NCBI RefSeq assembly: GCF_001428625.1
Contig: NZ_LMIE01000022.1
Location: forward strand, 195,618 to 259,617
Reading direction: 5' to 3'
Length of the DNA stretch: 64,000 nucleotides
Source of the DNA: Hydrogenophaga sp. Root209
GTDB taxonomy: Bacteria > Pseudomonadota > Gammaproteobacteria > Burkholderiales > Burkholderiaceae_C
Under the pieces are notes generated by a model. That model saw nothing but the letters and a program-made list of their open reading frames with translations, was not told the DNA's origin and ran no database searches. The position numbers and the translations under genes are program-made. Below are positions 1 to 10,755 of the stretch, in pieces. Each line of letters begins with the position of its first letter. Within the stretch, counting starts at the first letter, position 1.

Positions 1-366
1 CCGTAACCAACAATCAATGGCAACTGCGATAGTTGGGGTTTCATTGTAGGCAAAAAGCCCGGAATGCACACCACAGAACCACCGACAGCCCCTTGTTGCG
101 ACGCAGCAACGTGAACTTTATGCACAGCATATCCACAAGACAACGGGAAAACTTGTGGACCGACTGTGGACGACCTGGGGACTTCCGAGGCCACTCCCAC
201 ATCGTGGGTCAATGCAGCACCTCGGCGCAGGAATTTCTCTAAAAACAGGCCCATTTTAGCGAAATCGGTCAACACAAGATCATCGATAGTGAGCATCCAC
301 TAACAAATCTTCCATCCGGTGCACGATCACTTGACTCCACGCACTGTGGCGAATCGGCCACCCCCA
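1..366. other. Intergenic region left of degP, no supported gene
   Basis: No open frame here has family resemblance or a convincing ribosome site. The stretch at 121-170 carries one ATATCCACA (129-137) and two TGTGGA motifs (154-159, 165-170). They resemble weak DnaA boxes but are too few and too imperfect to call an origin. In related genomes lepA follows degP, so this is probably the gap between degP and that gene, which would lie outside the window. Confidence 0.4.
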
Positions 367-400
367 GAAAAAACCCCCAGCTCGCAAAGGGTCTGAGGGT
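367..400 (-). terminator. Rho-independent terminator of degP
   Basis: On the minus strand an 8-bp stem (ACCCTCAG pairing with CTGGGGGT, one G-U pair) is followed by six T residues. It lies about 40 bases after the degP stop and probably ends the rpoE-rseA-rseB-degP transcript. Confidence 0.6.
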
Positions 401-438
401 ATTTGGAGCCTCCGACCAGCGGTCGGGCCGAGGCGGTC

Positions 439-1929
439 TCAGCGCTGCGGGCGGATCACCGCGTATTGCGCCCACTCACCGCGACGGAACAGCACATTCA
501 CAGGGCGTGACTTGTCGATCTTGGTCAGCGCGGTTTCCATGTCTTTCAAGCTCGCGGTCTCCGTGTTGGCGATGGCCACGATGACGTCGCCCTCGCGCAA
601 ACCTGCACGCGCTGCAGGCCCCTCGGCCGATGCGATGCGCACACCACCCTTGAGGTTGAGTTCCTTCTTTTCGGCGGCGGTCAACTCAGCCAGGCCAAGG
701 CCCAGCGACTGCACGGCATTGCTCGCCTGGGGCTTGGTGGGCTCGGGTGCTGCGGCTTTCACCTCTGGCTTTTCGGGCTCAAGCTCCGCCACCGTGATGG
801 TCAGTTCCTTCTGGGCCCCACGCCGCAAGACGGTCATGGCGCTCTTGTTGCCCGGCTTGGTGTTGCCCACAAAGCGCGGCAAGTCCACCGACTTCTCAAT
901 GGTCTTGCCATCGAACTTCAAAATGATGTCGCCGGGCTCGACGCCCGCTTTCGCAGCGGGCGAATCGGGCTCCACACCCCGCACCAACGCACCCTTCGGG
1001 CCACCAAGCCCGAGCGACTCGGCCACCTCCTTGCTCACCTGGTCGATCTGCACGCCAATGCGCCCTCGCGTCACGCGCCCGGAGGTCTTGAGCTGATCGG
1101 ACACGCGCACCGCCTCGTCGATCGGAATGGCGAACGAGATGCCCTGAAAACCACCCGAGCGCGAATAGATCTGGCTGTTGATGCCGATCACCTCGCCCCG
1201 CATGTTGATCAGCGGACCGCCCGAGTTGCCCGGGTTGATCGCCACGTCCGTCTGGATGAACGGCAGGAAGTCGCCCGTGTCGCGCTGCTTGGCGCTCACG
1301 ATGCCGGCGGTCACGGTGTTCTCGAGCCCAAACGGTGAGCCGATGGCCATCACCCACTCGCCCACCCGCAGCCGGTTCACATCGCCAATCTTCACTGGCG
1401 CCAGGCCGGTGACCTCGATCTTCACGACGGCCACATCGGTGCGTTTGTCGGCACCCACCACCTTCGCTTTGAATTCGCGGTTGTCGGGCAAGGTCACAAG
1501 CAACTCGTCGGCCCCCTCCACCACATGGGCGTTGGTCATGATCAGACCATCGGCGCTCAGGATGAAGCCGGAACCTACCCCGCGCGGCTGTGCATCCTCC
1601 GACGGTCCCCGCTCCTGTCTGGGTGTGCGCGGCGTCATGCCGGGCGGCACCGGAATGCCGAAACGCTTGAAGAATTCGAGCATCTGTTCGTCGGGCGCAC
1701 CTCCAGCGCCAGGGCGAACAGCTGCGGCGCGCTCCAATGTGCGGATATTGACCACGGATGGACCGACCAGATCGACCAGATCGGTGAAGTCCGGCAGGCC
1801 TCGCACACTCGCCGCAGGCGTCACGGGAACCACCGTCTGCGCTGAAAGAGAGGGGTGCAGCATGAGCAATGCCGTCCCGATTGCGGCCAGTGCCAGCAGG
1901 GGTTGTTGAGTACGTTTCAGGTACGTCAT
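439..1929 (-). CDS. degP: DegP/DegQ-type periplasmic serine protease (Do family)
   Basis: A 496-residue protein with an N-terminal signal peptide (hydrophobic stretch at about residues 10-30), a trypsin-like HtrA domain, and two C-terminal PDZ domains (about 265-360 and 405-490). The catalytic triad is visible: His135 in TNAHVV, Asp165 in RTDVAVV and Ser236 in GNSGGPL. The family degrades or refolds misfolded envelope proteins in the periplasm. It is the last gene of the rpoE-rseA-rseB-degP group, the usual betaproteobacterial layout (mucD in Pseudomonas), so sigma-E control is expected. The start is supported by AAAGGA nine bases upstream. The 117-base gap after rseB could hold its own promoter. 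DegP and DegQ cannot be told apart from the sequence alone. Confidence 0.93.
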   Translation of the reverse strand: MTYLKRTQQPLLALAAIGTALLMLHPSLSAQTVVPVTPAASVRGLPDFTDLVDLVGPSVVNIRTLERAAAVRPGAGGAPDEQMLEFFKRFGIPVPPGMTPRTPRQERGPSEDAQPRGVGSGFILSADGLIMTNAHVVEGADELLVTLPDNREFKAKVVGADKRTDVAVVKIEVTGLAPVKIGDVNRLRVGEWVMAIGSPFGLENTVTAGIVSAKQRDTGDFLPFIQTDVAINPGNSGGPLINMRGEVIGINSQIYSRSGGFQGISFAIPIDEAVRVSDQLKTSGRVTRGRIGVQIDQVSKEVAESLGLGGPKGALVRGVEPDSPAAKAGVEPGDIILKFDGKTIEKSVDLPRFVGNTKPGNKSAMTVLRRGAQKELTITVAELEPEKPEVKAAAPEPTKPQASNAVQSLGLGLAELTAAEKKELNLKGGVRIASAEGPAARAGLREGDVIVAIANTETASLKDMETALTKIDKSRPVNVLFRRGEWAQYAVIRPQR

Positions 1930-2046
1930 GGTGATCCTTTACACAAACGCAAATGGCAGAACTGAGCAGCGTGCAGCCGCAGCGCAGGACTCAAATAAAA
2001 CCTCGCGCAGATGCGGCTTCACCAGACAAAAACAAGCGTGGCAGGT

Positions 2047-3141
2047 TTACCGAGTCCGCTCCAACGCAAGGGCAAAACGGCGCAGTGTCGACGGAGGAAC
2101 CTCGCCCAGCACCGTCAGCCAATGGTCGCCAACCCGCTTGCTGACAGAGTGCGTTGCGCCGACCGCAGCCGCCTTTTCCTGCCCATGCCGTTGCGGATCG
2201 AAGGGTTCGACAAACAGGGACACCGAGGCCAGGCCATCGGAGAACACCCATTGCATCGGTGCTGTGCCAGGCGCCTGGGCGGCACCGGTGTCGCGGGTGT
2301 GGCAACTCATGGCGGCGAATCCGGGCACAGCTTCTTTCAACCGCCATCCCTCAGCTTCAGCCGTGGTCTTCTTCAGCACCGGTTTGTGTACTTCATAGCC
2401 ACGCGTGTCCTTCATCAGTCGCTGAAGCTTGTCCATGCTGACCGAAGCATCCAGGTGAAGTTCGGAGAACGCCATTTGCTCCAGCACGGCCCCTTGCTCA
2501 CCCAGCGTCTGCAGCTTCACCACCAGACCCGTCTGCCGTTCGGACCAGATGCGATAGCCGAACCTGAGCTCATCTCTGGGCAGGATTTCAACCATGTCGG
2601 CCAAGTGCCCCGCCACGCGTTGCACACCGGTCTCGCGCGCCGAATAGAACTGTGGAATCAGGTTGCCCGGTGTGCGCAGCAACTCGGGGAACAGGCCCAG
2701 CGATTCGCGCTTTTCGACAAACGCCGTCTTGGTCTCTGGCTCGAACGTGATGACGTCGTTGTTGCGGCGAATGGTCGTGCGAGGCGCACCCGTCAGCGTG
2801 TCGATGCGCTCCATTTGCTGGGTACCGTCGCACACATGCCAGATCTTCGAAGCGGACATGGCGGGTCCTGCCGACACCACCAGCGTGCCGGTGTAGGCCC
2901 GTTGTCGCGAAGCCTCGTGCATGCGGGTGAGCCACTCATTGACGGTCCGCGTCCCGTTTTGGGCGCCCGGGCTGACCTGTGCCTGCAAGGGACCGCCCAA
3001 CAGCAGCCCCGCGGCCAACAAGGCCATGGCTCCCACCGGGCGCCAACGGCCACGGCGAGAAAGACTGCGTGGGATGTGCATGAACGAGGCATCTGCAAAA
3101 ACAGGCGCGACGGGTCTGGCGTCAAACAGGTGTGGCGTCAT
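2047..3141 (-). CDS. rseB: RseB/MucB periplasmic regulator of sigma-E
   Basis: A 364-residue exported protein with a signal peptide ending near LQAQ (about residue 55). The rest matches the MucB/RseB layout: an N-terminal lipoprotein-carrier-like domain (motif WLTRMHEAS) and a smaller C-terminal domain. RseB binds the periplasmic part of RseA, protects it from proteolysis, and releases it on sensing mislocalised lipoproteins or LPS. It starts six bases after the rseA stop, which implies coupled translation. The arginine-rich leader before the hydrophobic segment is long, so a later internal start is possible. Confidence 0.88.
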   Translation of the reverse strand: MTPHLFDARPVAPVFADASFMHIPRSLSRRGRWRPVGAMALLAAGLLLGGPLQAQVSPGAQNGTRTVNEWLTRMHEASRQRAYTGTLVVSAGPAMSASKIWHVCDGTQQMERIDTLTGAPRTTIRRNNDVITFEPETKTAFVEKRESLGLFPELLRTPGNLIPQFYSARETGVQRVAGHLADMVEILPRDELRFGYRIWSERQTGLVVKLQTLGEQGAVLEQMAFSELHLDASVSMDKLQRLMKDTRGYEVHKPVLKKTTAEAEGWRLKEAVPGFAAMSCHTRDTGAAQAPGTAPMQWVFSDGLASVSLFVEPFDPQRHGQEKAAAVGATHSVSKRVGDHWLTVLGEVPPSTLRRFALALERTR

Positions 3142-3147
3142 GGCAAT

Positions 3148-3873
3148 TCAGCGCCCCGCCGCGTCGTACGTTGCGTTGCGAATGAAGCCGGAAGGCATTT
3201 GCAGGGCCGACATACCACCATGCTGGCGGTGCTCGGCCAGCAATGCTTCGAGCTGGGCATCGCGGATCAAAACGCCCCTATCGGTGCTGACCGCCACCGG
3301 CGTGGCGGTCGAAGGCACAGCGGCGGTTGCCGCCGTCGTGGGCTGCAGGGAGGGCATCGAATCAGTGCCAGGCGAAGTCAACGCCAGTTGAGCGCCCGCA
3401 GAGCCATCCAGCACGCCCCCCGATCCAACCAACACACTCCAGCTCACAGCCATCACGGCTGCGATGGAGGAAAGCCCTGCCACCAGCTTCCACCGAAAGA
3501 CGGCATCGTTGGCGGCTTCGCTGCGGCGATTTGCGGCGCTGACAGCAATCACCTCTGCAGGTCGCAGGGGCGTGGCATCCACTTCGATGTCCTGTGTTTG
3601 CAGACCACGTCTGACCGCGGCCAGGAAATCGCTGGTCGAAGTGGAACCCATGGGATCTTCATGTCCACGGAGAACATCCCCGATCACCTGATAAGCATGC
3701 CAGTCCGACATGGTTTCGGTTGACACGTCAAGGGAAGCCAGCAAACGGCCCAGCTCCGATGCAAGGAGTTCCCCATCAACCAGCGCCGACATGGCGAGAT
3801 CGTTGTCGGCGCCGTCCGTCAGGGCTGCGGCGTTTTCATCTGGCGACTGGTTGTGATGTTGTGCGGCATTCAT
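3148..3873 (-). CDS. rseA: RseA/MucA anti-sigma-E factor
   Basis: A 241-residue single-pass inner-membrane protein. The N-terminal part (MSALVDGELL, then SDWHAYQVIGDVLRG) is the cytoplasmic sigma-binding domain of the RseA family. A hydrophobic helix near residues 125-145 (LVAGLSSIAAVMAVSW) crosses the membrane, and the C-terminal tail is periplasmic for RseB binding and regulated cleavage. The ATG at 3873 was chosen because GGGGAAA lies ten bases upstream; an in-frame start 45 bases earlier lacks such a site. It sits between rpoE and rseB. Confidence 0.9.
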   Translation of the reverse strand: MNAAQHHNQSPDENAAALTDGADNDLAMSALVDGELLASELGRLLASLDVSTETMSDWHAYQVIGDVLRGHEDPMGSTSTSDFLAAVRRGLQTQDIEVDATPLRPAEVIAVSAANRRSEAANDAVFRWKLVAGLSSIAAVMAVSWSVLVGSGGVLDGSAGAQLALTSPGTDSMPSLQPTTAATAAVPSTATPVAVSTDRGVLIRDAQLEALLAEHRQHGGMSALQMPSGFIRNATYDAAGR

Positions 3874-3933
3874 GATTCGTTTCCCCGTTTGCAATGCAAT
3901 CGGCCGAGCTTGTGTCATTCGATTGCTGCGCCG

Positions 3934-4572
3934 TTACCAGCGCTTACCCGTCTGGCGCTCCAGCATGGGCTTGATGCGCCCCGAAATCGCCTCGCGGGCC
4001 CGGAATATCCGCGAGCGAACTGTTCCGATCGGACATTCCAGCGCCTGCGCTATTTCCTCGTAACTCATGCCCTCAATTTCCCGCAAGGTAATCGCCATGC
4101 GCAACTCTTCGGGCAACGCATCCATGGCCGCATTGACCGCCTGGGCGATCTCCTTGCTGGCCAACACCGCTTCGGGCGTCTCGGTATCGGCAGCATTGAA
4201 ATTTAGTTCGCGTTCTGACGAGGAAGTTTCATCGTCATCCGAGGATTTCATCTGCGACTGAAAAATCAAGGGATCACGCTTGAGCTCCATCAGTTGCTTC
4301 TTGGCCGTGTTGACCGCAATGCGGTAGAGCCATGTGTAGAACTGGGCGTCGCCCCGGAACTGCGCCAGGGCACGGTACGCGCGGATGAACGTTTCCTGCG
4401 CGATGTCCTGCACCAAGTCGGAATCGCGCACCATGCGGCCAATGAGCCGCTCGACTCGGCGCTGGTACTTGATGACGAGCAACTCGAATGCGCGCTGCTC
4501 GCCGCCCAGCGTGCGCTGCACCAACATGACATCGCTGTCGGGCGGCGGGGCTGTGTGATCTTCGGGTGTCAT
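3934..4572 (-). CDS. rpoE: RpoE-type extracytoplasmic-function sigma factor
   Basis: With the start used here the protein is 212 residues, close to RpoE/AlgU. It has region 2 (LVIKYQRRVERLIGR to DIAQETFIRAYRAL, QFYTWLYRIAVN) and region 4 (LREIEGMSYEEIAQALECP, IGTVRSRIFRARE). It directs RNA polymerase to envelope-stress promoters and is held inactive by RseA, encoded next. The open frame continues 38 codons further upstream, but that stretch is Pro/Arg-rich and unlike the family. No clear ribosome site precedes the chosen ATG, so the exact start is uncertain. Confidence 0.92.
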   Translation of the reverse strand: MTPEDHTAPPPDSDVMLVQRTLGGEQRAFELLVIKYQRRVERLIGRMVRDSDLVQDIAQETFIRAYRALAQFRGDAQFYTWLYRIAVNTAKKQLMELKRDPLIFQSQMKSSDDDETSSSERELNFNAADTETPEAVLASKEIAQAVNAAMDALPEELRMAITLREIEGMSYEEIAQALECPIGTVRSRIFRAREAISGRIKPMLERQTGKRW

Positions 4573-4666
4573 GCGCGCGGAAATATAACCCAAGGGGTCG
4601 AACGGAGGACTGGGCGTGCTCCAAGACCTGCCATGCGGGCCTCGGTCCAATGGGGGCAGGCGCTCC

Positions 4667-5140
4667 TCAGGCGCGACTCGAAACAAGGGCGCGGCGAAGG
4701 TCGTTCCAACGCGCCGGATGGCTGCGTCTCTCCAGCCAGATCCAGCGCTGGCCCGTGTTGACTGACCGAAAGCGCAGCAGAATCCTGTCTTGAAGATCCA
4801 GCACCCACTCCATATGGATCAGTGCTACAGGCTCGAAACTGGACAGGTCGCTCCAAAGCCACACGCCTGCCTCGCCCTCGTCGAGCGCCGCATTTGAGTT
4901 CCACTCCAGGTTTCCTTGTGGTGACCGCAGCCAACCCGTGACAGCGACCGCAGCCCAAGCCATCCACAACAGCAAGCAGGGCAGCACAGCGGTCCACCTC
5001 GAAGAATGATCCAACCGCTGAGCAAGCCCGAACAGGAACAAGGTCCCCACCGCCGCACTCACCAAGCCGATGATCGTCAGCAGCAAGGCATAAAAGGCGC
5101 AACGCCCCACCGGGTAGACCACGGATGGGGCGTTGTACAT
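4667..5140 (-). CDS. Small YgfX/CptA-like inner-membrane protein
   Basis: 157 residues with two hydrophobic segments (about 14-40 and 48-68), then a soluble part ending WLERRSHPARWNDLRRAL. Two N-terminal helices followed by a soluble domain, and a place next to rpoE, suggest the YgfX/CptA family, but the match is from general resemblance only. It lies between fabF (33-base gap) and rpoE on the same strand. The function here is unknown. Confidence 0.6.
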   Translation of the reverse strand: MYNAPSVVYPVGRCAFYALLLTIIGLVSAAVGTLFLFGLAQRLDHSSRWTAVLPCLLLWMAWAAVAVTGWLRSPQGNLEWNSNAALDEGEAGVWLWSDLSSFEPVALIHMEWVLDLQDRILLRFRSVNTGQRWIWLERRSHPARWNDLRRALVSSRA

Positions 5141-5173
5141 GGAGGTTTCTCAGGATAGAAGCGATCGTTGGGT

Positions 5174-6418
5174 TCAAACGCGCTTGAAAACCAGTGAGCC
5201 GTTGGTGCCGCCAAAGCCAAAGTTGTTCTTCAGCGCAACGTCGATCTTCATGTCTCGCGCCGTGTTGGCGCAGTAGTCCAGGTCGCATTCCGGATCCTGG
5301 TTGAAGATGTTGATGGTCGGCGGGCTCTTTTGATGATGCAGTGCGAGCACAGTGAACACACTCTCGATGCCGCCGGCTCCACCCAGCAAGTGACCAGTCA
5401 TGGACTTGGTGGAGTTCACCACCACCTTGTGCGCATGGTCACCCAGGGCCGCCTTGATGGCATTTGTTTCGTTCAGATCTCCCAGAGGCGTCGAGGTGCC
5501 GTGCGCGTTGAGGTAATCCACCTGATCGGCGTTCAAGCCTGCATTGCGCAGTGCATTGACCATGGCGCGCCGAGGGCCATCCATGCTGGGCGCCGTCATG
5601 TGGCCGGCATCGGCGCTCATGCCGTAGCCCGAAAGCTCGGCATAGATTCGCGCGCCGCGTGCCTTGGCGAACTCGTACTCTTCCAGCACCATGACCCCGG
5701 CACCTTCACCCAGCACGAAACCGTCCCTGTCCTTGTCCCATGGACGAGAGGCAGTTGCGGGGTCGTCGTTGCGCGTCGATACCGCCCGCATCGCGGCGAA
5801 GCCCCCGACACCCAAGGGCGACACAGTGGCCTCCGAGCCACCTGCAACGATCACGTCGGCATCGCCGTATTCGATCTTGCGCGCGGCCTCGCCGATGCAA
5901 TGCAAACCCGTCGTGCATGCGGTGACCACCGCCAGGTTCGGGCCCTTGAAGCCGTATCGAATGGAGACGTGGCCGGCGATCATGTTGATGATCGAAGCAG
6001 GCACAAAAAAGGGCGAGATGCGGCGCGGGCCGCGACTCACCAGCTCGGCGTGCATGTTTTCGATGAGCGGAAGCCCGCCGATACCCGAACCGATGATGCA
6101 ACCGATGCGGATGGCGGTCTCTTCATCCAGCGCATCACCCAAGGGCAGTCCCGAGTCAACGACGGCCTGGTGAGCCGCTGCAATTCCGTAATGGATGAAG
6201 CTGTCCATCGTGCGCGCCTCTTTGGCGCTCATGTAGGACTCCAAATCGAAGCCCTTCACTTCGCCTGCGATCTTGCAGGCGAAGTTGGATGCGTCAAACC
6301 GGGTGATGAGATCAATGCCGGAACGTCCGGCCAGGAGATTGGTCCAAGCGTCTGCCACCGTGTTGCCCACGGGGCTGATACAGCCCAGACCGGTCACGAC
6401 AACGCGACGACGGCTCAT
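5174..6418 (-). CDS. fabF: 3-oxoacyl-ACP synthase II
   Basis: A 414-residue condensing enzyme that elongates acyl-ACP with malonyl-ACP in type II fatty acid synthesis. The Cys-His-His triad is visible: Cys in [11 protein letters not shown], His in [11 protein letters not shown] and His in [15 protein letters not shown]. The length is normal and the protein starts [18 protein letters not shown], typical for FabF. It follows acpP, its carrier protein, in the plsX-fabHDG-acpP-fabF cluster on the minus strand. Confidence 0.97.
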   Translation of the reverse strand: MSRRRVVVTGLGCISPVGNTVADAWTNLLAGRSGIDLITRFDASNFACKIAGEVKGFDLESYMSAKEARTMDSFIHYGIAAAHQAVVDSGLPLGDALDEETAIRIGCIIGSGIGGLPLIENMHAELVSRGPRRISPFFVPASIINMIAGHVSIRYGFKGPNLAVVTACTTGLHCIGEAARKIEYGDADVIVAGGSEATVSPLGVGGFAAMRAVSTRNDDPATASRPWDKDRDGFVLGEGAGVMVLEEYEFAKARGARIYAELSGYGMSADAGHMTAPSMDGPRRAMVNALRNAGLNADQVDYLNAHGTSTPLGDLNETNAIKAALGDHAHKVVVNSTKSMTGHLLGGAGGIESVFTVLALHHQKSPPTINIFNQDPECDLDYCANTARDMKIDVALKNNFGFGGTNGSLVFKRV

Positions 6419-6510
6419 TCAATTCCCCCACGCCCTGTGTCGCGCACCTCGGACGCGGCGTCTGATGGACGTGCGGGCCGGGCGACGATCAAGCGTTTGC
6501 AAATGGACAA

Positions 6511-6789
<279 letters not shown>

Positions 6790-6873
6790 TTAGCCGGGCT
6801 AGGGAGGTCTCCCCAGATGGCCCGCCGGGCGGCTGGCGCGGCGATTCAACAAAATTGAAAGCGGATGACCTCG

Positions 6874-7635
6874 TCAGGACATGAACATGCCGCCATTGAC
6901 GTGCAACTCCTGGCCCGTGACGTAAGACGCCTGTGGGCCGGCCAGGTAAGCCACCGCATGCGCGATGTCGGCTGGTTTGCCCAGATGCCCGAGTGGAATC
7001 TGGCCCAACAAAGCCTTTTGCTGCTCTTCGGGCAGCGCCGCGGTCATGTCTGTTTCGATGAAACCTGGCGCCACGCAATTCACCGTGATGTTGCGGCTGC
7101 CTAGTTCACGCGCCAGCGCACGTGTCATGCCCGCCACGCCGGCCTTGGCGGCTGCATAGTTGGCCTGGCCTGCATTGCCCGAGGCGCCGACCACGCTGGT
7201 GATGCTGATGATGCGACCGTAGCGCTGCTTCATCATCGGTCGAATCACAGCCCGGCTCATGCGAAAAACGGCTTTGAGGTTGGTGTCCAGCACGGCATCC
7301 CAGTCGTCGTCCTTCAGGCGCATGGCCAGCATGTCACGGGTGATGCCGGCGTTGTTCACCAGCACCTGCAGACCGCCGTGGGTCTTGACGATCTCATCGA
7401 TCAGCAGCTCAGCCAAGGCCGCATCGTTCACATCCAGCTTCGCGCCACGGCACCCCGCAGCAACCCCGGGAACACCGGCCAGACTGGTGGTGATCTTGGC
7501 GGCACCCTCGTCGCTGGTGGCGGTACCGATCACGATCAGGCCGCGTGCAGCGAGCTCGTGAGCAATGGCGGCACCGATGCCGCGCGAGGCCCCGGTGACG
7601 AGCGCCACCTGACCTGCAAACTTCACTTCAGACAT
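6874..7635 (-). CDS. fabG: 3-oxoacyl-ACP reductase
   Basis: A 253-residue short-chain dehydrogenase that reduces 3-oxoacyl-ACP with NADPH. The TGASRGIGAAIA dinucleotide-binding motif is near residue 15. The catalytic Ser and the Tyr/Lys pair are in SITSVVGASGNAGQANYAAAK. The C-terminus YVTGQELHVNGGMFMS is typical of FabG. It lies 15 bases after fabD in the same transcript. Confidence 0.97.
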   Translation of the reverse strand: MSEVKFAGQVALVTGASRGIGAAIAHELAARGLIVIGTATSDEGAAKITTSLAGVPGVAAGCRGAKLDVNDAALAELLIDEIVKTHGGLQVLVNNAGITRDMLAMRLKDDDWDAVLDTNLKAVFRMSRAVIRPMMKQRYGRIISITSVVGASGNAGQANYAAAKAGVAGMTRALARELGSRNITVNCVAPGFIETDMTAALPEEQQKALLGQIPLGHLGKPADIAHAVAYLAGPQASYVTGQELHVNGGMFMS

Positions 7636-7650
7636 GGTGTGCTCCGGGCC

Positions 7651-8601
7651 TCAGGCCAACAAGGTTTTGACATCGGCCAGCGTGGCCGGGTCGTACAGGG
7701 CCGCGCCTGTGAGTTCGGTGTCGATGCGTTTGACCATGCCGGCGAGCACCTTGCCCGGGCCGCTCTCGATGATCGTGTCAATGCCACGCGCCTTGATGGC
7801 CTGCACACATTCGACCCAGCGCACCGGGCCGAAGGCCTGGCGGTACAACGCGTCGCGGATGAGGTCGGCGTCGGTTTCCTCGGCCACGTCGATGTTGTTG
7901 ATCACGGGAATCTGCGATGGGGCAAATGCGGTATTCGCCAACATCTCCCTCAACCGCTCTGCCGCCGGCTTCATGAGGCTGGAATGGAAAGGCGCCGACA
8001 CCGGCAACAGCAGCGCGCGCTTGGCACCATTTGTCTTGAGCACCTCGCAGGCCTTGTCCACCGCTGCCTTGCTGCCGGCAATCACGGTCTGGGCGGGATC
8101 GTTGAAGTTCACGGCCTCAACCACTTCAACACTGCCCGCGCCAAACGTGGCTTGCGCCTCGGCACAGCCGGCGATGACACGTTGCGCCTCCATGCCCAGG
8201 ATGGCGGCCATGGCCCCGGTGCCGACAGGCACCGCTTCCTGCATGGCAGTCGCGCGAAATCGCACCAGCGGCGCTGCCTGGGCCAGCGTCAACACGCCAG
8301 ATGCAACCAACGCGGCGTATTCACCCAGTGAGTGTCCAGCCAGCACGGACGGCAACGCACCACCCTCGGCGCGCCAAACGCGCCATGCGGCCACGCCCGC
8401 AACCAGCATCACCGGCTGGGTATTGGTGGTCAGGGACAGCAATTCCTTGGGGCCTTCGTGAATCAGCTTGCCCATGTTTTCGCCCAGCGCATCCGATGCT
8501 TCGGCGAGGGTGCCCAGCACCTCGGGATGGTCGCCCCAGGCGTCGAGCATGCCCACAGATTGGGAGCCCTGGCCTGGAAATACAAACGCGAAATTCTTCA
8601 T
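7651..8601 (-). CDS. fabD: Malonyl-CoA:ACP transacylase
   Basis: A 316-residue transferase that loads malonyl groups onto ACP. Its start MKNFAFVFPGQGSQSVGML and the nucleophile elbow GHSLGEYAALVASG (Ser near residue 94) are diagnostic. The length matches the family. It lies between fabH and fabG, with short gaps consistent with an operon. Confidence 0.97.
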   Translation of the reverse strand: MKNFAFVFPGQGSQSVGMLDAWGDHPEVLGTLAEASDALGENMGKLIHEGPKELLSLTTNTQPVMLVAGVAAWRVWRAEGGALPSVLAGHSLGEYAALVASGVLTLAQAAPLVRFRATAMQEAVPVGTGAMAAILGMEAQRVIAGCAEAQATFGAGSVEVVEAVNFNDPAQTVIAGSKAAVDKACEVLKTNGAKRALLLPVSAPFHSSLMKPAAERLREMLANTAFAPSQIPVINNIDVAEETDADLIRDALYRQAFGPVRWVECVQAIKARGIDTIIESGPGKVLAGMVKRIDTELTGAALYDPATLADVKTLLA

Positions 8602-8655
8602 GTGATCTTCAATTGGTCTTGTGCGGGAGAAGCCTTGGCTCAGAGGCCACCGAGC

Positions 8656-9633
8656 TCAGAAGTCCAGCAGCACAGCGCCCCAGGTGAAGCCGCCGCCCAC
8701 CCCTTCAAGCATCAAGGTGTCACCCCGCTTCACCTGCCCCTTGCGCACGGCATGGTCCAGCGCCAGCGGAATCGAGGCTGCTGACGTATTGCCATGCTGA
8801 TCGACGGTCACCACCACCTTGTCCATGGGCAGCTTGAGCTTGCGTGCCGTGCTTTGCATGATGCGGATGTTCGCCTGGTGAGGAATGAGCCAGTCGACAT
8901 CTTCGGCTGTTCGGCCCGCCTTGGCGAGCACGGCTCGCGCGGTGTCTTCGAGCACGCCAACGGCCAGCTTGAACACCGCTTGGCCGTCCATCTTGAGCAA
9001 AGGGTCGCCCAGAATTGCGCCACCCGACACATGCCCGGGCACACACAGGATGCCCGAGTGCTTGCCATCGGCATGGATGTCGGTGGCGAGAATACCGGGC
9101 ACATCAGACGCTTCGAGCACCACGGCGCCCGCACCGTCACCGAACAACACGCAGGTCGTGCGGTCATTGAAATCCAGGATGCGGCTGAACACTTCGGAGC
9201 CGACCACGAGCGCCTTGTGGGCCGTACCCGACTGGATCAGGGCGTCGGCCACGGTCAGCGCGTAGATGAACCCACTGCAGACCGCCTGCACATCGAACAC
9301 CGGACAACCCGCCATGCCCAGTTTGTGCTGCAGAAGCGCCGCGGTGGAGGGAAAGACCATGTCAGGCGTCGACGTGGCCACGATGATGAGATCAATGTCT
9401 GCCGGCTGCACGCCTGCGGCGGCTATGGCGTCGCGGCAGGCCACGGCGGCCAGATCGCTGGCAAACACGCCGTCAGCGGCGAAATGCCGCGCGCGGATGC
9501 CGGTGCGCTCGACGATCCAGTCGTCGCTGGTTTCCACACCGCGCTTGGCCAACATGTCAACCATGTCGGCGTTGGTCAGGCGGTTGGGCGGCAGGCAACT
9601 GCCGGTGCCGGTGATGCGGGCAAAGCGGGTCAT
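8656..9633 (-). CDS. fabH: 3-oxoacyl-ACP synthase III
   Basis: A 325-residue condensing enzyme that starts fatty acid chains from acetyl-CoA and malonyl-ACP. The Cys-His-Asn triad is visible: Cys in [12 protein letters not shown], His in PHQANIRI and Asn in [12 protein letters not shown]. It lies 20 bases after plsX, as in most bacteria with the plsX-fabH-fabD cluster. Confidence 0.97.
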   Translation of the reverse strand: MTRFARITGTGSCLPPNRLTNADMVDMLAKRGVETSDDWIVERTGIRARHFAADGVFASDLAAVACRDAIAAAGVQPADIDLIIVATSTPDMVFPSTAALLQHKLGMAGCPVFDVQAVCSGFIYALTVADALIQSGTAHKALVVGSEVFSRILDFNDRTTCVLFGDGAGAVVLEASDVPGILATDIHADGKHSGILCVPGHVSGGAILGDPLLKMDGQAVFKLAVGVLEDTARAVLAKAGRTAEDVDWLIPHQANIRIMQSTARKLKLPMDKVVVTVDQHGNTSAASIPLALDHAVRKGQVKRGDTLMLEGVGGGFTWGAVLLDF

Positions 9634-9652
9634 GCGAAGCGGATCGGGCGGA

Positions 9653-10714
9653 TCAAAGTGTCGGGATGCTCTTGAGCTCGCTGGGCAGCGACTCTGGCGA
9701 GATCAGTTGCTTGGCATGTGCGATGCGATCACGCACGTTGTCCAGCAGCTGGTTGTGGGCCGCATCATAAGCCCGCCTCAAGGCATGCTCGAACGCAAAA
9801 GCATCTGCGGAGCCGTGACTCTTGAACACCAGCCCTTGCAGGCCGAGCAAGGCAGCTCCGTTGTACCTGCGATGGTCTACGCGATTTTTAAACGACTTTA
9901 AAACCGGATAGGCAACAATCGCCGCCATTTTTCGGAAAATGCTGCTTGAAAACTCTTCGCGTATGAAGCCGCTGATCATGGAGGCCAAGCCTTCGCTGGC
10001 CTTCAGCGCAACATTGCCCACAAAACCGTCGCAAACAACAATGTCGGTCGTCCCCTTGAAAATGTCATCACCCTCAACATTGCCAAAAAAGTTGAGATCG
10101 CCGGTGTTGGCTGCATTTCGCAGCAAAACACCCGCTTTTTTTATCACCTCACTGCCTTTGATGACCTCCTCACCCACATTCAGCAACCCGACGCTGGGCT
10201 CCGGGCGACCGGAGGCGGCTGCCACCAGGGCCGAACCCATCACGGCGAACTGCAGAAGGTGTTCGGCCGAGCAATCGACGTTGGCGCCCAGGTCCAGAAC
10301 GGTTGTGGCACCACCGCGGGCATTGGGCATTTGCGTGGCAATTGCAGGTCGGTCGATACCATCCATGGTCTTGAGCACATAGCGGGCAATTGCCATCAAG
10401 GCACCGGTGTTGCCGGCCGAGACCACCGCCTGCGCATGGCCGTCCTTGACCTGATTGATGGCAATTCGCATGGACGAGTCTTTTTTGCGGCGAAGCGCTA
10501 TCTCCAGCGGATCGTCCATCCCGACAACCTCTGTGGCCGACACCACCGTGCAGCGGACGTTGTTGAGCAACTGTGGCCATGCCCGGAACACCTCGGGTTT
10601 GCCCACCAACAACAGTTGGGCCTGCGGGTGACTGGCAAGAAAGGCCTGGCAGGCGGGCATCGTCACGCCCGGGCCGACGTCTCCACCCATGCAATCCACG
10701 GCAATGGTGATCAT
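9653..10714 (-). CDS. plsX: Phosphate acyltransferase PlsX
   Basis: A 353-residue protein that makes acyl-phosphate from acyl-ACP for phospholipid synthesis. It begins [18 protein letters not shown] and contains [16 protein letters not shown] and [16 protein letters not shown], all conserved in PlsX. It follows rpmF, but a strong terminator lies between them, so it probably has a promoter of its own or depends on readthrough. Confidence 0.96.
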   Translation of the reverse strand: MITIAVDCMGGDVGPGVTMPACQAFLASHPQAQLLLVGKPEVFRAWPQLLNNVRCTVVSATEVVGMDDPLEIALRRKKDSSMRIAINQVKDGHAQAVVSAGNTGALMAIARYVLKTMDGIDRPAIATQMPNARGGATTVLDLGANVDCSAEHLLQFAVMGSALVAAASGRPEPSVGLLNVGEEVIKGSEVIKKAGVLLRNAANTGDLNFFGNVEGDDIFKGTTDIVVCDGFVGNVALKASEGLASMISGFIREEFSSSIFRKMAAIVAYPVLKSFKNRVDHRRYNGAALLGLQGLVFKSHGSADAFAFEHALRRAYDAAHNQLLDNVRDRIAHAKQLISPESLPSELKSIPTL

Positions 10715-10755
10715 CTCAACTTCCTGAGGCGGGCACGCAAGATGCCCCGTCCATG

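Noticed and set aside
121-175. Possible DnaA-box cluster or replication origin
   Set aside because: Only three imperfect motifs, no A/T-rich unwinding region, and no dnaA or dnaN nearby.
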